From the NCBI RefSeq assembly GCF_042680125.1, contig NZ_JBHTNY010000004.1: a stretch of 64,000 nucleotides of DNA; one strand, given 5' to 3'. The stretch is from Robinsoniella peoriensis (GTDB lineage: Bacteria; Bacillota; Clostridia; Lachnospirales; Lachnospiraceae). This document shows positions 24,925 to 34,588 of this stretch, piece after piece. Below the pieces are notes generated by a model, which did no database searches, was not told the DNA's origin, and saw only the letters and a list, made by a program, of their open reading frames with translations. Position 1 is the first letter of the stretch. Each line of letters begins with the position of its first letter. The position numbers and the translations under genes are program-made.

Positions 24925-26448
24925 ATGCGTATTATAGTTGTGGAAGATGAACCTAATACAAGAGAAGGTTTAATCGGGATTATCAATCGGTATACGGAGC
25001 ATGAAATAATCTATACGGCGGTAAATGGGAAGGAGGGTTTGGAAAATATCAGATCCCTGAAACCGGATCTGGTCGTAACGGATATCCGGATGCCGGTTAT
25101 GGACGGGCTTACGATGCTTCAGACACTTCATGATGAAGGAGAGGAGTTTCAGTCATTACTTCTGACCGGCTATTCAGAGTTTGAGTATGCACGGAAAGCC
25201 CTGAAATTAAATGTGACAGAATATATTTTAAAACCGCTTGATATTGAAGAATTCTTAAAAATACTGAAAAGAGTAGAAAATAAAATAGAAAAAACGAAGA
25301 TAGAACGGGTTTCAACCAGCCAGCTTTTATGGAGTTATCTGACCGGCACAGAGGATGAAAAACACAAAATTCTGCCGGTAATAGAAGAGTCTTTACAGGT
25401 AAATAAAAAAGTGCAGATTTCTCTTTTTCTGGTGAAAGGAAGCAGTGTGGCAAGAGAAAGTACAACAGAAATGATGGAAGAGACTAATTCTGTGCTGGAT
25501 GCCATGTGTATGGAAAATTACTATGTGATATTTTTGTCCCAGGATGTAGGATTTCTTGTCATAGTACTGGATACCGAGCGAAACCGCAGTTTAAAACGGA
25601 TTTTTCAAATGCGGGTACTGGAGAAAATAGGGAAAATATCGGAATGTTTTTGCAGTTATACCACCATATATGGTGTGACCGGGCTGGATGAGAAGGTTCA
25701 GGATTTAAAGGAATTGATGCGCCATGCGTTTTCCTTTCCTTCCGGTACAATTTTGGATGAAGAACTGCTGGCAGGATTTCAATATGAAAATATAGAATAT
25801 CCGGATTCTCTGGAACGTGCCGTGTGCAGGGAGGTGCGCAGTGGTAAAGCAGAGCGCATACAGGAACTGGGCGAACAGTTTAAGAAAGGCGTGATCCAAA
25901 GCAAGGGGCACCCGGAATGTATCAGGGAGTTTACGGTTCGGTTTACCGCAGGTCTGCTTCGGGTTGTGAATGAGCTGAAGGAGAATCTGGAAAAAGACAA
26001 TGGGATTCAGTATATTGTAGGAAATATGGCTAAAAGTAATTCCAGGGAAGAGCTGGAACATCAGTTTGACAAAGTTATGAAGACACTGTCTTTAAATGAA
26101 GATGACTTGTCCGGGCTTACGGAAAACGGAATGATTCTGAATGTGATAACATTTATCCGTGAAAATTATGCCAGGGATATCACCTTATCGGAAACGGCGG
26201 CGATGTGCGGCGTAACCCCGGAGTATTTAAGTAAGATATTCTACCGGGAAATGAATGTGAATTTTGTGGCATTTTTACAGAACTTCCGTATCAGTATGGC
26301 GAAAAGGCTGTTAAGCCTTGGAAAATGTAAGATAGGAGAGGTGTCAGAAGCGGTGGGCTTTCATGATCAGAAATATTTTGTGAAAGTATTTAAGAAAATT
26401 TGTGGTGTTACGCCTTCCGATTATAAAAAGGAGATGAACAGCCAATGA
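24925..26448 (+). CDS. YesN-type response regulator (receiver plus AraC DNA-binding domain)
   Basis: A 507-residue response regulator. The N-terminal receiver (residues 1-120) has the acidic pair VVEDEPNT, the phospho-acceptor Asp in VVTDIRMPVMDG, and the Lys in ILKPLD. A middle region of about 270 residues follows, and the C-terminal 100 residues carry two AraC helix-turn-helix motifs (LSETAAMCGVTPEYLSKIF; IGEVSEAVGFHDQKYFVKVF). ATG 24925 follows GGGAGG by 8 bases; an earlier in-frame ATG at 24904 overlaps the kinase. The gene overlaps the next by 4 bases. It probably activates the sugar operon at 27924. Confidence 0.93.
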   Translation: MRIIVVEDEPNTREGLIGIINRYTEHEIIYTAVNGKEGLENIRSLKPDLVVTDIRMPVMDGLTMLQTLHDEGEEFQSLLLTGYSEFEYARKALKLNVTEYILKPLDIEEFLKILKRVENKIEKTKIERVSTSQLLWSYLTGTEDEKHKILPVIEESLQVNKKVQISLFLVKGSSVARESTTEMMEETNSVLDAMCMENYYVIFLSQDVGFLVIVLDTERNRSLKRIFQMRVLEKIGKISECFCSYTTIYGVTGLDEKVQDLKELMRHAFSFPSGTILDEELLAGFQYENIEYPDSLERAVCREVRSGKAERIQELGEQFKKGVIQSKGHPECIREFTVRFTAGLLRVVNELKENLEKDNGIQYIVGNMAKSNSREELEHQFDKVMKTLSLNEDDLSGLTENGMILNVITFIRENYARDITLSETAAMCGVTPEYLSKIFYREMNVNFVAFLQNFRISMAKRLLSLGKCKIGEVSEAVGFHDQKYFVKVFKKICGVTPSDYKKEMNSQ

Positions 26449-27695
26449 AGCTAAGATGGCTATTGGGCGGTGCGGCGGCATGTGTCCTCGTTATGCTGGT
26501 TATTACTTATATTGGGTTTTCTTCCAAAAATAATAAAGGGGTAAAAGGGGAAGAGGGCACAGAGCAGATTATCCGGATTCTGGCACCTGACGAAGGCAGT
26601 GTTCATAAACAGGCGCTGGAAGAAACAGCACAGAACTATTCCCGGATCAGAGGGAATAAGCAAGTGGAAATCCAGTTCATTTCCCAGGAAAATTATCAGA
26701 AAGAAATCTGTATGAGAACGGATGAGGGAACCAATACAGACCTGATCATCTGTGAAAATACAATGATGCCTTCTTTAATTGATATGGGCATATTAGAGGA
26801 TCTGACTTCTTATGTGGAAGGTAATGTAAAATTAAGATACCAGCAGAATCTCTGGACCAATGCCATCAGCGACGGGAAATACTATGGGGTACCATTTACG
26901 AATGATCCCTATGTATTGTTTTACAATAAAGACCTGATGAAAAAAGAGAGTCAGGCAGTGCCAAAAACCTGGGATGAGTTATTAAACGTATGTGATCATA
27001 TCAAAGGGCTTGGAAACTATGGATTTGGATTTGCGGCAAAGCAGCCGGAGGAAGTGACATCATTTTTCATGCAGATGTTATACTCCTGTGGCGGCTCCCT
27101 TCGGGAAGTTAATGGAAGTGCAGGGAATCAGGTGTTTCAGTTTCTGCTGCAGCTAAAAAACAGAAAACAGATTTCACCGGATACCATAAACTGGAGTCAG
27201 TCAGATCTGGCACACGAATTTGCAAAAGGGCATATCGCAATGATGGCAGGAAATGCCAGCATGGCTTCCGTACTGAGAACAAGCCGCCTGGGATTCGAAG
27301 TGGGGGTTGCCGGGATGCCCTCGGGGAAAAAGGAAGCGTATTTACTTCATGGGAAGAATATCGGAATTACAAAATCTGCCGATGTAGAAGAAGCAAAAAA
27401 ATTTCTGGACTATATCAGGGAGCTGGATGTTGCCAATTTTCTTACGAAAGAAATGGATTCCGTTCCGGTTCTGGTTGAAGGGGTATATGAACAGAAAAAA
27501 ATAGGTCCTGGCAAAGAACTTGTATCGGATTATATGAAAAATGGAGTCACAAAAGGCGCATATGATTCCTGGTTTGACATATCCGCAGCCGTGGCAAATG
27601 GGATTTATGAAATATTGCATGAACGGAATGTAAGTGTACAGGAAATTGGTGACGCCATGCAGGATAAAGTTCGTGTAGCTATTATTGATAAATAG
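26445..27695 (+). CDS. Membrane-anchored sugar-binding protein, probable accessory sensor
   Basis: A 416-residue extracellular solute-binding protein (family 1 type): TDLIICENTMMPSL, YGVPFTNDPYVLFYNKD, PKTWDELLNVCDHI and HGKNIGITKSA. Its N-terminus is a single hydrophobic helix (about residues 5-25) with no lipobox Cys in a cleavage context, so it is a signal anchor instead of a typical lipoprotein. It overlaps the response regulator by 4 bases and precedes the transporter's own lipoprotein SBP. The arrangement suggests that this one delivers the ligand to the sensor kinase; that role is inferred. Confidence 0.85.
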   Translation: MKLRWLLGGAAACVLVMLVITYIGFSSKNNKGVKGEEGTEQIIRILAPDEGSVHKQALEETAQNYSRIRGNKQVEIQFISQENYQKEICMRTDEGTNTDLIICENTMMPSLIDMGILEDLTSYVEGNVKLRYQQNLWTNAISDGKYYGVPFTNDPYVLFYNKDLMKKESQAVPKTWDELLNVCDHIKGLGNYGFGFAAKQPEEVTSFFMQMLYSCGGSLREVNGSAGNQVFQFLLQLKNRKQISPDTINWSQSDLAHEFAKGHIAMMAGNASMASVLRTSRLGFEVGVAGMPSGKKEAYLLHGKNIGITKSADVEEAKKFLDYIRELDVANFLTKEMDSVPVLVEGVYEQKKIGPGKELVSDYMKNGVTKGAYDSWFDISAAVANGIYEILHERNVSVQEIGDAMQDKVRVAIIDK

Positions 27696-27720
27696 GATAA
27701 TTTACAAATGATAATATGCA

Positions 27721-27769
27721 AAAATGTTGTGAAAGTGTATAAAGAAAAATGCCTTCACAACATTTTTTT
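27721..27769 (+). terminator. Terminator after the sensor operon
   Basis: AAAATGTTGTGAA near 27721-27733 pairs with TTCACAACATTTT (27754-27766), followed by a T-run. It separates the HK-RR-SBP unit from the transporter operon. Confidence 0.88.
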
Positions 27770-27796
27770 GACAAAAAATGAGCAAAAAAGTATAGA
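27768..27796 (+). promoter_or_regulatory. Promoter of the mannoside transporter operon
   Basis: TTGACA (27768-27773), 17 bases, TATAGA (27791-27796). Immediately downstream are two copies of TTTTCAAAA (at about 27819 and 27836), 17 bases apart, which could be the binding sites of the AraC-type response regulator. The role of the repeats is a guess. Confidence 0.7.
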
Positions 27797-27923
27797 CGAA
27801 GATTAAAAATGTACCCCTTTTTCAAAAATGTGGAATTTTCAAAACGAAATTGGGATGATAATATATAGACAGCTTAAGAAAAGCAATGGGACATGAAAAA
27901 GTAAAAAAAAGGAGCGATGAAGT

Positions 27924-29384
27924 ATGAAAAGAAAAAAACTGGTGAGCGTTATGATGGCATCCGCAATGGTATTAGGATTGACAGCCTGCGGTGGTTCAGG
28001 TGGTGGAACGGATTCCACGACAGCAGGTACTTCCAAGGAGACGAAAGCTGAGACAGCAGCAGGTTCTGAAACAGCTGCAGGCGATGAGACTAAGGCAGCC
28101 GGTGACACAGCTGCAAGCGGAGATGCTAAGACAATTACCTTTACTTTCCGGGATGACGGACAAGGTGAGAAAAGTGCTCTTTGGCAGTGGATTCAGGATG
28201 GATATGACAGCTGGGATAAAAAAGATTCCGTGAAACTAAATATTTCTCCGATTGTCGCAAGCGAAGGCGATTATTTCGCTAAAATAGCATTACAGCTTCA
28301 GGATCCAAGTACTTGTCCGGATTTAGTTTGTGAAGATACTTTCCAGCTTCCAAATGACGTAAGTGCAGGTTATCTTACTGATTTATCAGATTATGTAAAA
28401 GATTATACGGAATGGAACGATGGTACATACTATGAATCCATGAAGAATGGTGTTTCTAAGGATGGCAAACCATATGGTATTCCATATTGTACAGATACAA
28501 GAGGACTTTGGTATAATAAAGATATCTTCAAACAAGCAGGACTGCCGGAAGATTGGGCACCAAAGTCCTGGCAGGATGTTTTAGATGCATGCAAGACAAT
28601 CAAAGAGAAAGTGCCGGATGTTGTTCCTTTCTGGTGTAACTCAGGTGTAGCTACCGGTGAAGCAACTTCCATGCAGACATATGAAATGCTCCTTTATGGA
28701 ACAGGCGAAAGATTAATCGATGACAGCGGAAAATGGATCGTAAAGAGCCAGGGTATGTTAGACTCCCTTAACTTCTTAAATGACATTTACTCAAACGGAT
28801 ACGGCCCATCCTTATCGAAAGTATTAAATGGGCAGGCTTCCAATACCTCCGCAAGAGAATACCTGCCGCAGGGTAAACTGGCAATCTCCTTGGATGGAAG
28901 CTGGATCACAGGAAACTGGGAAGATACAGGCGCTTCACCATGGCCGGAAGCAAAAGACGTAATGGGATTTGCTCCAATGCCAACCAGCACAGGTCAGGAA
29001 CCGGGAACAATTACCTTAGCAGGCGGCTGGGCATTATCCATTCCTGAAAATTCAGATGCAAAAGATATTACCTTTGAATTTATCAAACATTTAATGGATC
29101 CGTCTATTTATACAAAAGCAGTTATCGCACAGGGTAACATTGCAACCAGAACTGATGTAGCAAAAGATGCAGATTATTCTGCAAAACCATTTAAACAGAT
29201 CTCAACAGATTTCCTTGCTACAGCTGAATTCAGACCTCAGAACGATCAGTACTCCACCGTTTCCACAAGTATCCAGTCCATGGTAGAAGCAGTAGTATCC
29301 GGCACGAGCCCGGAAGATGCAATTGCACAGTATGGAACAGAAGTAAAGCGTGCTGTTGGGGATGACAATACTGTTGAAAAATAG
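27924..29384 (+). CDS. Sugar ABC transporter substrate-binding lipoprotein
   Basis: A 486-residue family 1 extracellular binding protein. The signal peptide ends with the lipobox LTAC (Cys 23 approximately), followed by a Gly/Thr/Ala/Lys-rich linker of about 45 residues and the binding domain: PDLVCEDTFQLPNDVSAG, GKPYGIPYCTDTRGLWYNKD, LPQGKLAISLDGSW and LAGGWALSIPENSD. It is the first gene of SBP-permease-permease-GH38. Since the last gene is an alpha-mannosidase, the ligand is probably an alpha-mannoside or an N-glycan-derived oligosaccharide. Confidence 0.93.
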   Translation: MKRKKLVSVMMASAMVLGLTACGGSGGGTDSTTAGTSKETKAETAAGSETAAGDETKAAGDTAASGDAKTITFTFRDDGQGEKSALWQWIQDGYDSWDKKDSVKLNISPIVASEGDYFAKIALQLQDPSTCPDLVCEDTFQLPNDVSAGYLTDLSDYVKDYTEWNDGTYYESMKNGVSKDGKPYGIPYCTDTRGLWYNKDIFKQAGLPEDWAPKSWQDVLDACKTIKEKVPDVVPFWCNSGVATGEATSMQTYEMLLYGTGERLIDDSGKWIVKSQGMLDSLNFLNDIYSNGYGPSLSKVLNGQASNTSAREYLPQGKLAISLDGSWITGNWEDTGASPWPEAKDVMGFAPMPTSTGQEPGTITLAGGWALSIPENSDAKDITFEFIKHLMDPSIYTKAVIAQGNIATRTDVAKDADYSAKPFKQISTDFLATAEFRPQNDQYSTVSTSIQSMVEAVVSGTSPEDAIAQYGTEVKRAVGDDNTVEK

Positions 29385-29397
29385 TAATTAAATGCAA

Positions 29398-29436
29398 CGG
29401 GCGGGGTTAATCAGAATAGATTGAAACCCGCCCGGT
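29398..29436 (+). terminator. Intra-operon hairpin between SBP and permease genes
   Basis: CGGGCGGGGTT (29398-29408) pairs with AACCCGCCCG (29425-29434). It is followed by GTCTTATTG, not a clean T-run, so it probably reduces rather than stops transcription and lets the cell make more binding protein than permease. Confidence 0.6.
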
Positions 29437-29494
29437 CTTATTGAAAGGTGAAAGAGACGCTCATTTCACAAAGAAAGAAAAGGGGGCTGTGCTG

Positions 29495-30382
29495 ATGGCT
29501 AGACCAAATAGAAAGGCAATGGTAATGGATGAAGCCAAGAAATCCATTTTGTTATTGCCGGCAATTGTACTGTTAATCGCGTTCTTTATTATTCCGATTG
29601 TATTAACTGTTTATTACTCTTTTACAAATTTAGCACTTAGTGGTTCAAATGCGGCGAATTTTCAAATAGTGGGACTGGAAAATTACATAAAAATGCTTAC
29701 AGATCCAAATACCTTAATCGCCATTAAAAATACTTTGATTTTCTTAGTTGGAAGTTTAATTGGGCAGTCCGTATTAGGATTTACGATTGCCTATTTGATG
29801 AAAAATAAAGCAAAGACCTTTCGTAGTATCGTAGGTCCCTGCATCCTGGCAGGCTGGGTTATGCCTGAGATTGTTGTAGCATTATGCTGTTCCTCTTTCT
29901 TCCAGGAATCCGGTACACTCAACATGATTATGGGTGCAATACAGATTGAGCCCATCGCCTGGCTGTACCAGCATCCAATGGCTGCCGTTGTAGCTGCAAA
30001 CATATGGCATGGAACTGCATTCTCTATGATGAACTTTCAGTCTGCACTGGATAATGTATCCGGAGATATCGAAGAGGCTGCAAAAGTGGACGGAGCAAAC
30101 CGCAGGCAGACACTGCTTCGGATTATCGTACCCTGTATCAAAGATACCATTGCAACCAATACCATGTTAAATACCTTATCAACACTGGGCGTATTTGGAT
30201 TGATCTACATTATGACTGGCGGAGGACCGGGTAATTCAACCAGTACACTTCCAATCTATATGTACAGACAGGCATTTACCAGCGGACAGATGGGTGCCGG
30301 AACAGCAATTGGTATGTTAATCTTAGTAGTTGGTATTGTCTGCAGTATCATCTATGCAAGAATATTGAAATCAGACGATTAA
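29495..30382 (+). CDS. Sugar ABC transporter permease (MalF/UgpA type)
   Basis: A 295-residue inner-membrane permease with six predicted helices. The cytoplasmic EAA loop that contacts the ATPase is EEAAKVDGANRRQTLLRII. Start ATG 29495 follows a run of G's; a longer frame from TTG 29441 has no ribosome site. The cognate ATPase is absent from the cluster, as is common in Firmicutes that share an MsmK/MsmX-type ATPase. Confidence 0.92.
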   Translation: MARPNRKAMVMDEAKKSILLLPAIVLLIAFFIIPIVLTVYYSFTNLALSGSNAANFQIVGLENYIKMLTDPNTLIAIKNTLIFLVGSLIGQSVLGFTIAYLMKNKAKTFRSIVGPCILAGWVMPEIVVALCCSSFFQESGTLNMIMGAIQIEPIAWLYQHPMAAVVAANIWHGTAFSMMNFQSALDNVSGDIEEAAKVDGANRRQTLLRIIVPCIKDTIATNTMLNTLSTLGVFGLIYIMTGGGPGNSTSTLPIYMYRQAFTSGQMGAGTAIGMLILVVGIVCSIIYARILKSDD

Positions 30383-30395
30383 GGAGGGAAATTAT

Positions 30396-31217
30396 ATGCA
30401 TGAAAAAACAACAAAGGGAATCCATTATGCAATCCTGAGCTGTATTGCATTGGTATTCATACTTCCACTTCTCTGGGTTGTTATCGCCTCCTTAGATACG
30501 AATGCAAGTGAGGCAATTAAGGCACCTACGCAGTGGACATTAGAGAATTACAAATCAGTACTTTCGAACAAAACGAATTTAAAAGGTTTTGGTATCGGGC
30601 TTTTCATCTCCTTTATCCAGGCAACCATCGTAGTAATTGTATCCGGGCTTGGCGCTTATGCTCTTTCAAGATACCGCTTAAGTTACCGCAAAGGGTTCAT
30701 GTACGTGATCCTTTTTATGACCGCACTTCCGATGACGGCAGTTATTGTTCCTGTATACAAAATGTTTTTATCAATAGGCTTGCTAGATAGCATCTGGGGT
30801 GTTATTCTATTCCTGAGTGCTTCATCACTGCCCTATGGAATCTGGCTGATGAAAAATTTTATGGATGGCGTTCCGGTAGAGCTGGAAGAAGCCGCATGGG
30901 TAGATGGAGCAACTACCTGGCAGTCAATTCGAAAAGTAGTGGCGCCGCTTATGTTCCCGGGAATTTGTGTTGTATTTATATATACGTTCTCAGGAAGCTG
31001 GGGGAACTTCTTTATTCCCTATATCTTATTGAGTACACCTGCTAAGCAGCCTGCATCAATTCTCTTATATCAGTTCTTTGGAAATAATGGAATGGTTCAG
31101 TACGGACAGCTTGCAGCATACTCCGCAGTATATGCTTTACCCTCAATTTTACTTTATATCCTGTCTCAAAAATATATGTCAAAAGGATTTACCATGGCAG
31201 GGGCAGCAAAAGGATGA
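30396..31217 (+). CDS. Sugar ABC transporter permease (MalG/UgpE type)
   Basis: A 273-residue permease with six helices, forming the heterodimeric channel with the preceding gene product. The EAA loop is VELEEAAWVDGATTWQSIRK. The start follows AAGGAGGG. It is 13 bases after the first permease gene, and a 113-base gap with two hairpins separates it from the mannosidase gene. Confidence 0.93.
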   Translation: MHEKTTKGIHYAILSCIALVFILPLLWVVIASLDTNASEAIKAPTQWTLENYKSVLSNKTNLKGFGIGLFISFIQATIVVIVSGLGAYALSRYRLSYRKGFMYVILFMTALPMTAVIVPVYKMFLSIGLLDSIWGVILFLSASSLPYGIWLMKNFMDGVPVELEEAAWVDGATTWQSIRKVVAPLMFPGICVVFIYTFSGSWGNFFIPYILLSTPAKQPASILLYQFFGNNGMVQYGQLAAYSAVYALPSILLYILSQKYMSKGFTMAGAAKG

Positions 31218-31225
31218 TATTATAC

Positions 31226-31311
31226 ATGTGCCATACATCAGAGCCTGCTTGAAGCAGACTCTGATAAGGCACGTGATGTAGTTATAATAATGCAGATATC
31301 TTAATATCTGC
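31226..31311 (+). promoter_or_regulatory. Two hairpins between permease and alpha-mannosidase genes
   Basis: Hairpin 1: CAGAGCCTGCTT (31239-31250) with AAGCAGACTCTG (31252-31263), extended by GTGCC and GGCAC outside. Hairpin 2: GCAGATAT (31292-31299) with ATATCTGC (31304-31311). Neither has a T-run, so a role in mRNA processing or stability is more likely than termination. Confidence 0.55.
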
Positions 31312-31330
31312 CATAAAGAGGAGGTAACTC

Positions 31331-34300
31331 ATGGTTTTAATTAAGGAAAGGATAGGAAAACTGATCGAAGACTTACATGAATTAATCTATCCGGAATCAG
31401 TTAATATCCAGAATTACAAAATGATTCAGACCACGGAACGTTTTACTGACATTATAGGTTTGGACACCAGTGCATGGCAGGAATTTTCCAGGGAACAGAT
31501 TTGGGGCGGACACCGGGAGTATTACTGGTTTGAGACAACCGTAACGATACCCGATAGCTTGCATGGCAAGTGTGTAGTTTATGAACTAATCACCGGAAAA
31601 GAGAGCGAGTGGGATGCAACGAATCCACAGTTCTCTGTTTATGTGAATGGAGAAATGAAGCAGGGAATGGATGTGAACCACAGGGAAACGGTTCTGACAG
31701 AACATGCTGCTGCAGGCGAAAGCTATCGTATCGTCTTATCTGCATTTACGGGGGACCAGAATTTCAGCCTGAAGCTGGATTCAAAGTTAAAAACATTAGA
31801 CCGGAAGACAGAAAAATATTTTTATGATATTTCTGTGCCGTTAAATGTTGCAAGGCTGTTAAACCCGGATGACAAAGCATACATAACAATTATTACAAGG
31901 TTAAACGAGTCTTTGAATCTGCTTGACTTAAGAAAAGAATATTCCAAAGAATATTACGATTCACTGGAAAAAGCACAGGAATACATTACTAAAGAATTCT
32001 ATGAAAAAGAGTGTGGGAGCAGTGATGCAGTTGTTTATTGTGTAGGCCATACCCATATTGATGTGGCATGGCTCTGGTCACTGGCAGTGACAGAAGATAA
32101 GGCGGTCAGAAGTTTTTCAACGGTACTGGATCTGATGAAACAGTATCCGGAATACATTTTTATGTCCAGCCAGCCCCAGCTTTATAAATATGTAAAAAAG
32201 AATGCCCCAGAGGTATATGAACAGATCAAAGAAAGAGTAAAAGAAGGCAGATGGGAACCGGAAGGCGGCATGTTTGTAGAGGCGGATTGTAATATTGCAT
32301 CCGGCGAGGCACTGGTCCGTCAGTTTATGTATGGACAGAAGTTCTTCCAGGAAGAGTTTGGAGCAGATAATTCAATTCTCTGGCTTCCGGATGTATTCGG
32401 ATATTCGGCAGCGCTGCCCCAGATTATGAGAAAATGCGGGCTGCCATATTTTATGACAACGAAGATCAGCTGGAATGAATTTAACAAAATGCCCTATGAT
32501 ACCTTCGAATGGGAAGGAATTGACGGCAGCAGGGTTTTGACTCATTTTGTATCAACCAGGGATTATAAAAAAGGCGCAGTGGAAGGCGGATTCGAAACGG
32601 AGCATTTTACCACCTATAACGGAGATATTAATCCGTCCCAGATCAAAGGCGGGTGGGCACGTTACAGCCAGAAATATCTAAACGAAGAAATCTTAAATTC
32701 CTTCGGCTATGGTGATGGCGGCGGCGGTCCTACTGCAAAAATGCTGGAAAACCATAGAAGATTAGAAAAAGGAATACCGGGTTGTCCGAAAACAGTTATG
32801 AGTACAGCCAAGAATTACTTTGAAGTTCTGGAAAAGAATGTGAAGGATCATAAATATCTGCCATCCTGGGTTGGGGAATTATACCTGGAATACCATAGGG
32901 GAACTTATACTTCCATGGCACGTAATAAGAAATATAACCGAAAAGCAGAATTCGCATATGAAAATGCAGAACTATACGGAATGATGGATCAGGATCTGAC
33001 AGGAAATGCCTATCCTGACCATAAGCTTCACGAAGCATGGGAAGTAATCTTACGAAATCAGTTCCATGATATTCTTCCTGGATCCTCCATCAAAGAAGTA
33101 TATGATGATTCTAAGGCAGAATACGAAAGTATATTTGCAATAAACAAAGATCTGGTAACCAATGCATTAAAAAATATTACAGACAAAGTGCAAGCTCCAA
33201 AGCATTCCATTGTAGTATATAATCCCAACAGTATGACAGCAGATGAGATCGTCAGCTTTCCGAGTCAGCAGGGGATGACAAATGCTGCCGTATACGACGG
33301 AGAGCGGCTGATTCCATCCCAGACAGCACATACCGGAGAAATTATTTTTAAGGCAGACGGTGTTCCGTCAAAAGGTTACAAGACATTTTATCTGAAAGAA
33401 GAAGAGTCAGAGGAAAGCGGCACAATGCAGGTTACTTCCACACATCTGGAAAATGACTTCTTTGCTATTACATTAAATGAAAAAGGACAGTTTGCATCCA
33501 TTTATGACAAAAAAGCAAAGCGCGAAGTGCTGCAGCCGGGAAAAGCAGCCAATGTGATCATGACTTACGAAGACAGGCCTCATAATTACGATGCCTGGGA
33601 TGTAAATAATTACTATGTTGAAAAATCCTGGGAAGTAGATCAGGTAGAAAAAATAGAAATCGCAGAAAACGGACCGGTAAGGGCTTGTATTAAGGTACAA
33701 AGAAAATACCTGGATTCCACAATTACCCAGTCTATCTGCATCTACCAGGATATTCCAAGAATTGACATCAAAAATGAAATCGACTGGAAGGAACACCAGA
33801 TTTTCATGAAGACTTTATTCCCGGTAGATGTTCATACCAGCGAAGCTACATTTGATATCCAGTATGGTAATGTGAAACGCCAGACACACTATAACACATC
33901 CTGGGATTATGCTAAATTTGAAGTCTGTGTACACAAATGGCTGGATGTATCCGAAGACAATTATGGTGTAAGTATGCTCAATGACTGTAAATACGGCTGC
34001 AGTGTGCATGATGGTGTAATTGGAATGTCAATGCTGAAATCTGCATGTTATCCAAATCCGGAAGCGGACAAGGAGTTCCATGAATTTACTTACTCCTTCT
34101 ATCCTCACGAAGGCGACTGGAGAAGCGCAGGCACCGTAAAACAGGCTTACCAGCTCAATAATCCTCTTACAGCAGTAGTAAAAGAGAATGAAGGCGGAGA
34201 ATTAAAAGATATCTACTCACATGTATCTTCCGATCAGGATAACGTTGTTGTAGAGGTTGTGAAAAAAGCAGAAGAGGGAGACGCTCTAATTGTGCGTCTG

Positions 34301-34474
34301 TACGAATGCTTCAACCGCAGAACCCACGCATCCCTGACCTTTGCAAAAGATATTGTATCCGCATGGGAATGTAATATGATGGAAGTGAATGAAGTGGAAA
34401 CAGCTGTTGTTGGCAATAAAATAGAATTTGATATGAAACCTTATGAAATCAAGACATTTAAAGTTATTTTCTGA
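31331..34474 (+). CDS. Alpha-mannosidase, glycoside hydrolase family 38
   Basis: A 1047-residue GH38 alpha-mannosidase, close to the usual size of the bacterial class II/III enzymes. Zinc residues are visible at H242 and D244 (HTHIDVAWLW), and the nucleophile is D354 in LPDVFGYS. The middle domain (LRNQFHDILPGSSIKEVY, which contains another zinc-binding His) and C-terminal beta domains follow. There is no signal peptide, so it works in the cytoplasm on oligosaccharides brought in by the preceding ABC transporter. It starts after GAGGAGG. It is the last gene of the mannoside module. Confidence 0.96.
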   Translation: MVLIKERIGKLIEDLHELIYPESVNIQNYKMIQTTERFTDIIGLDTSAWQEFSREQIWGGHREYYWFETTVTIPDSLHGKCVVYELITGKESEWDATNPQFSVYVNGEMKQGMDVNHRETVLTEHAAAGESYRIVLSAFTGDQNFSLKLDSKLKTLDRKTEKYFYDISVPLNVARLLNPDDKAYITIITRLNESLNLLDLRKEYSKEYYDSLEKAQEYITKEFYEKECGSSDAVVYCVGHTHIDVAWLWSLAVTEDKAVRSFSTVLDLMKQYPEYIFMSSQPQLYKYVKKNAPEVYEQIKERVKEGRWEPEGGMFVEADCNIASGEALVRQFMYGQKFFQEEFGADNSILWLPDVFGYSAALPQIMRKCGLPYFMTTKISWNEFNKMPYDTFEWEGIDGSRVLTHFVSTRDYKKGAVEGGFETEHFTTYNGDINPSQIKGGWARYSQKYLNEEILNSFGYGDGGGGPTAKMLENHRRLEKGIPGCPKTVMSTAKNYFEVLEKNVKDHKYLPSWVGELYLEYHRGTYTSMARNKKYNRKAEFAYENAELYGMMDQDLTGNAYPDHKLHEAWEVILRNQFHDILPGSSIKEVYDDSKAEYESIFAINKDLVTNALKNITDKVQAPKHSIVVYNPNSMTADEIVSFPSQQGMTNAAVYDGERLIPSQTAHTGEIIFKADGVPSKGYKTFYLKEEESEESGTMQVTSTHLENDFFAITLNEKGQFASIYDKKAKREVLQPGKAANVIMTYEDRPHNYDAWDVNNYYVEKSWEVDQVEKIEIAENGPVRACIKVQRKYLDSTITQSICIYQDIPRIDIKNEIDWKEHQIFMKTLFPVDVHTSEATFDIQYGNVKRQTHYNTSWDYAKFEVCVHKWLDVSEDNYGVSMLNDCKYGCSVHDGVIGMSMLKSACYPNPEADKEFHEFTYSFYPHEGDWRSAGTVKQAYQLNNPLTAVVKENEGGELKDIYSHVSSDQDNVVVEVVKKAEEGDALIVRLYECFNRRTHASLTFAKDIVSAWECNMMEVNEVETAVVGNKIEFDMKPYEIKTFKVIF

Positions 34475-34536
34475 CATGATCTAGCTTTACAGGGAACAGG
34501 TTAAGGACGCTTAGTGAAATCTGTTAGAATACAATA

Positions 34537-34573
34537 AAGAAGGGGTGCGGCATACAGCATGCCACATCCCCGG
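34537..34573 (-). terminator. Terminator of the YqeY-like gene (minus strand)
   Basis: GGGGTGCGGCAT (34541-34552) and ATGCCACATCCCC (34558-34570) form a strong hairpin with one mismatch. On the minus strand it is followed by TTCTTTATT, so it terminates the gene at 34589-35035. It may also end transcription of the mannosidase gene. Confidence 0.75.
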
Positions 34574-34588
34574 GTATGATCGGTAAAA

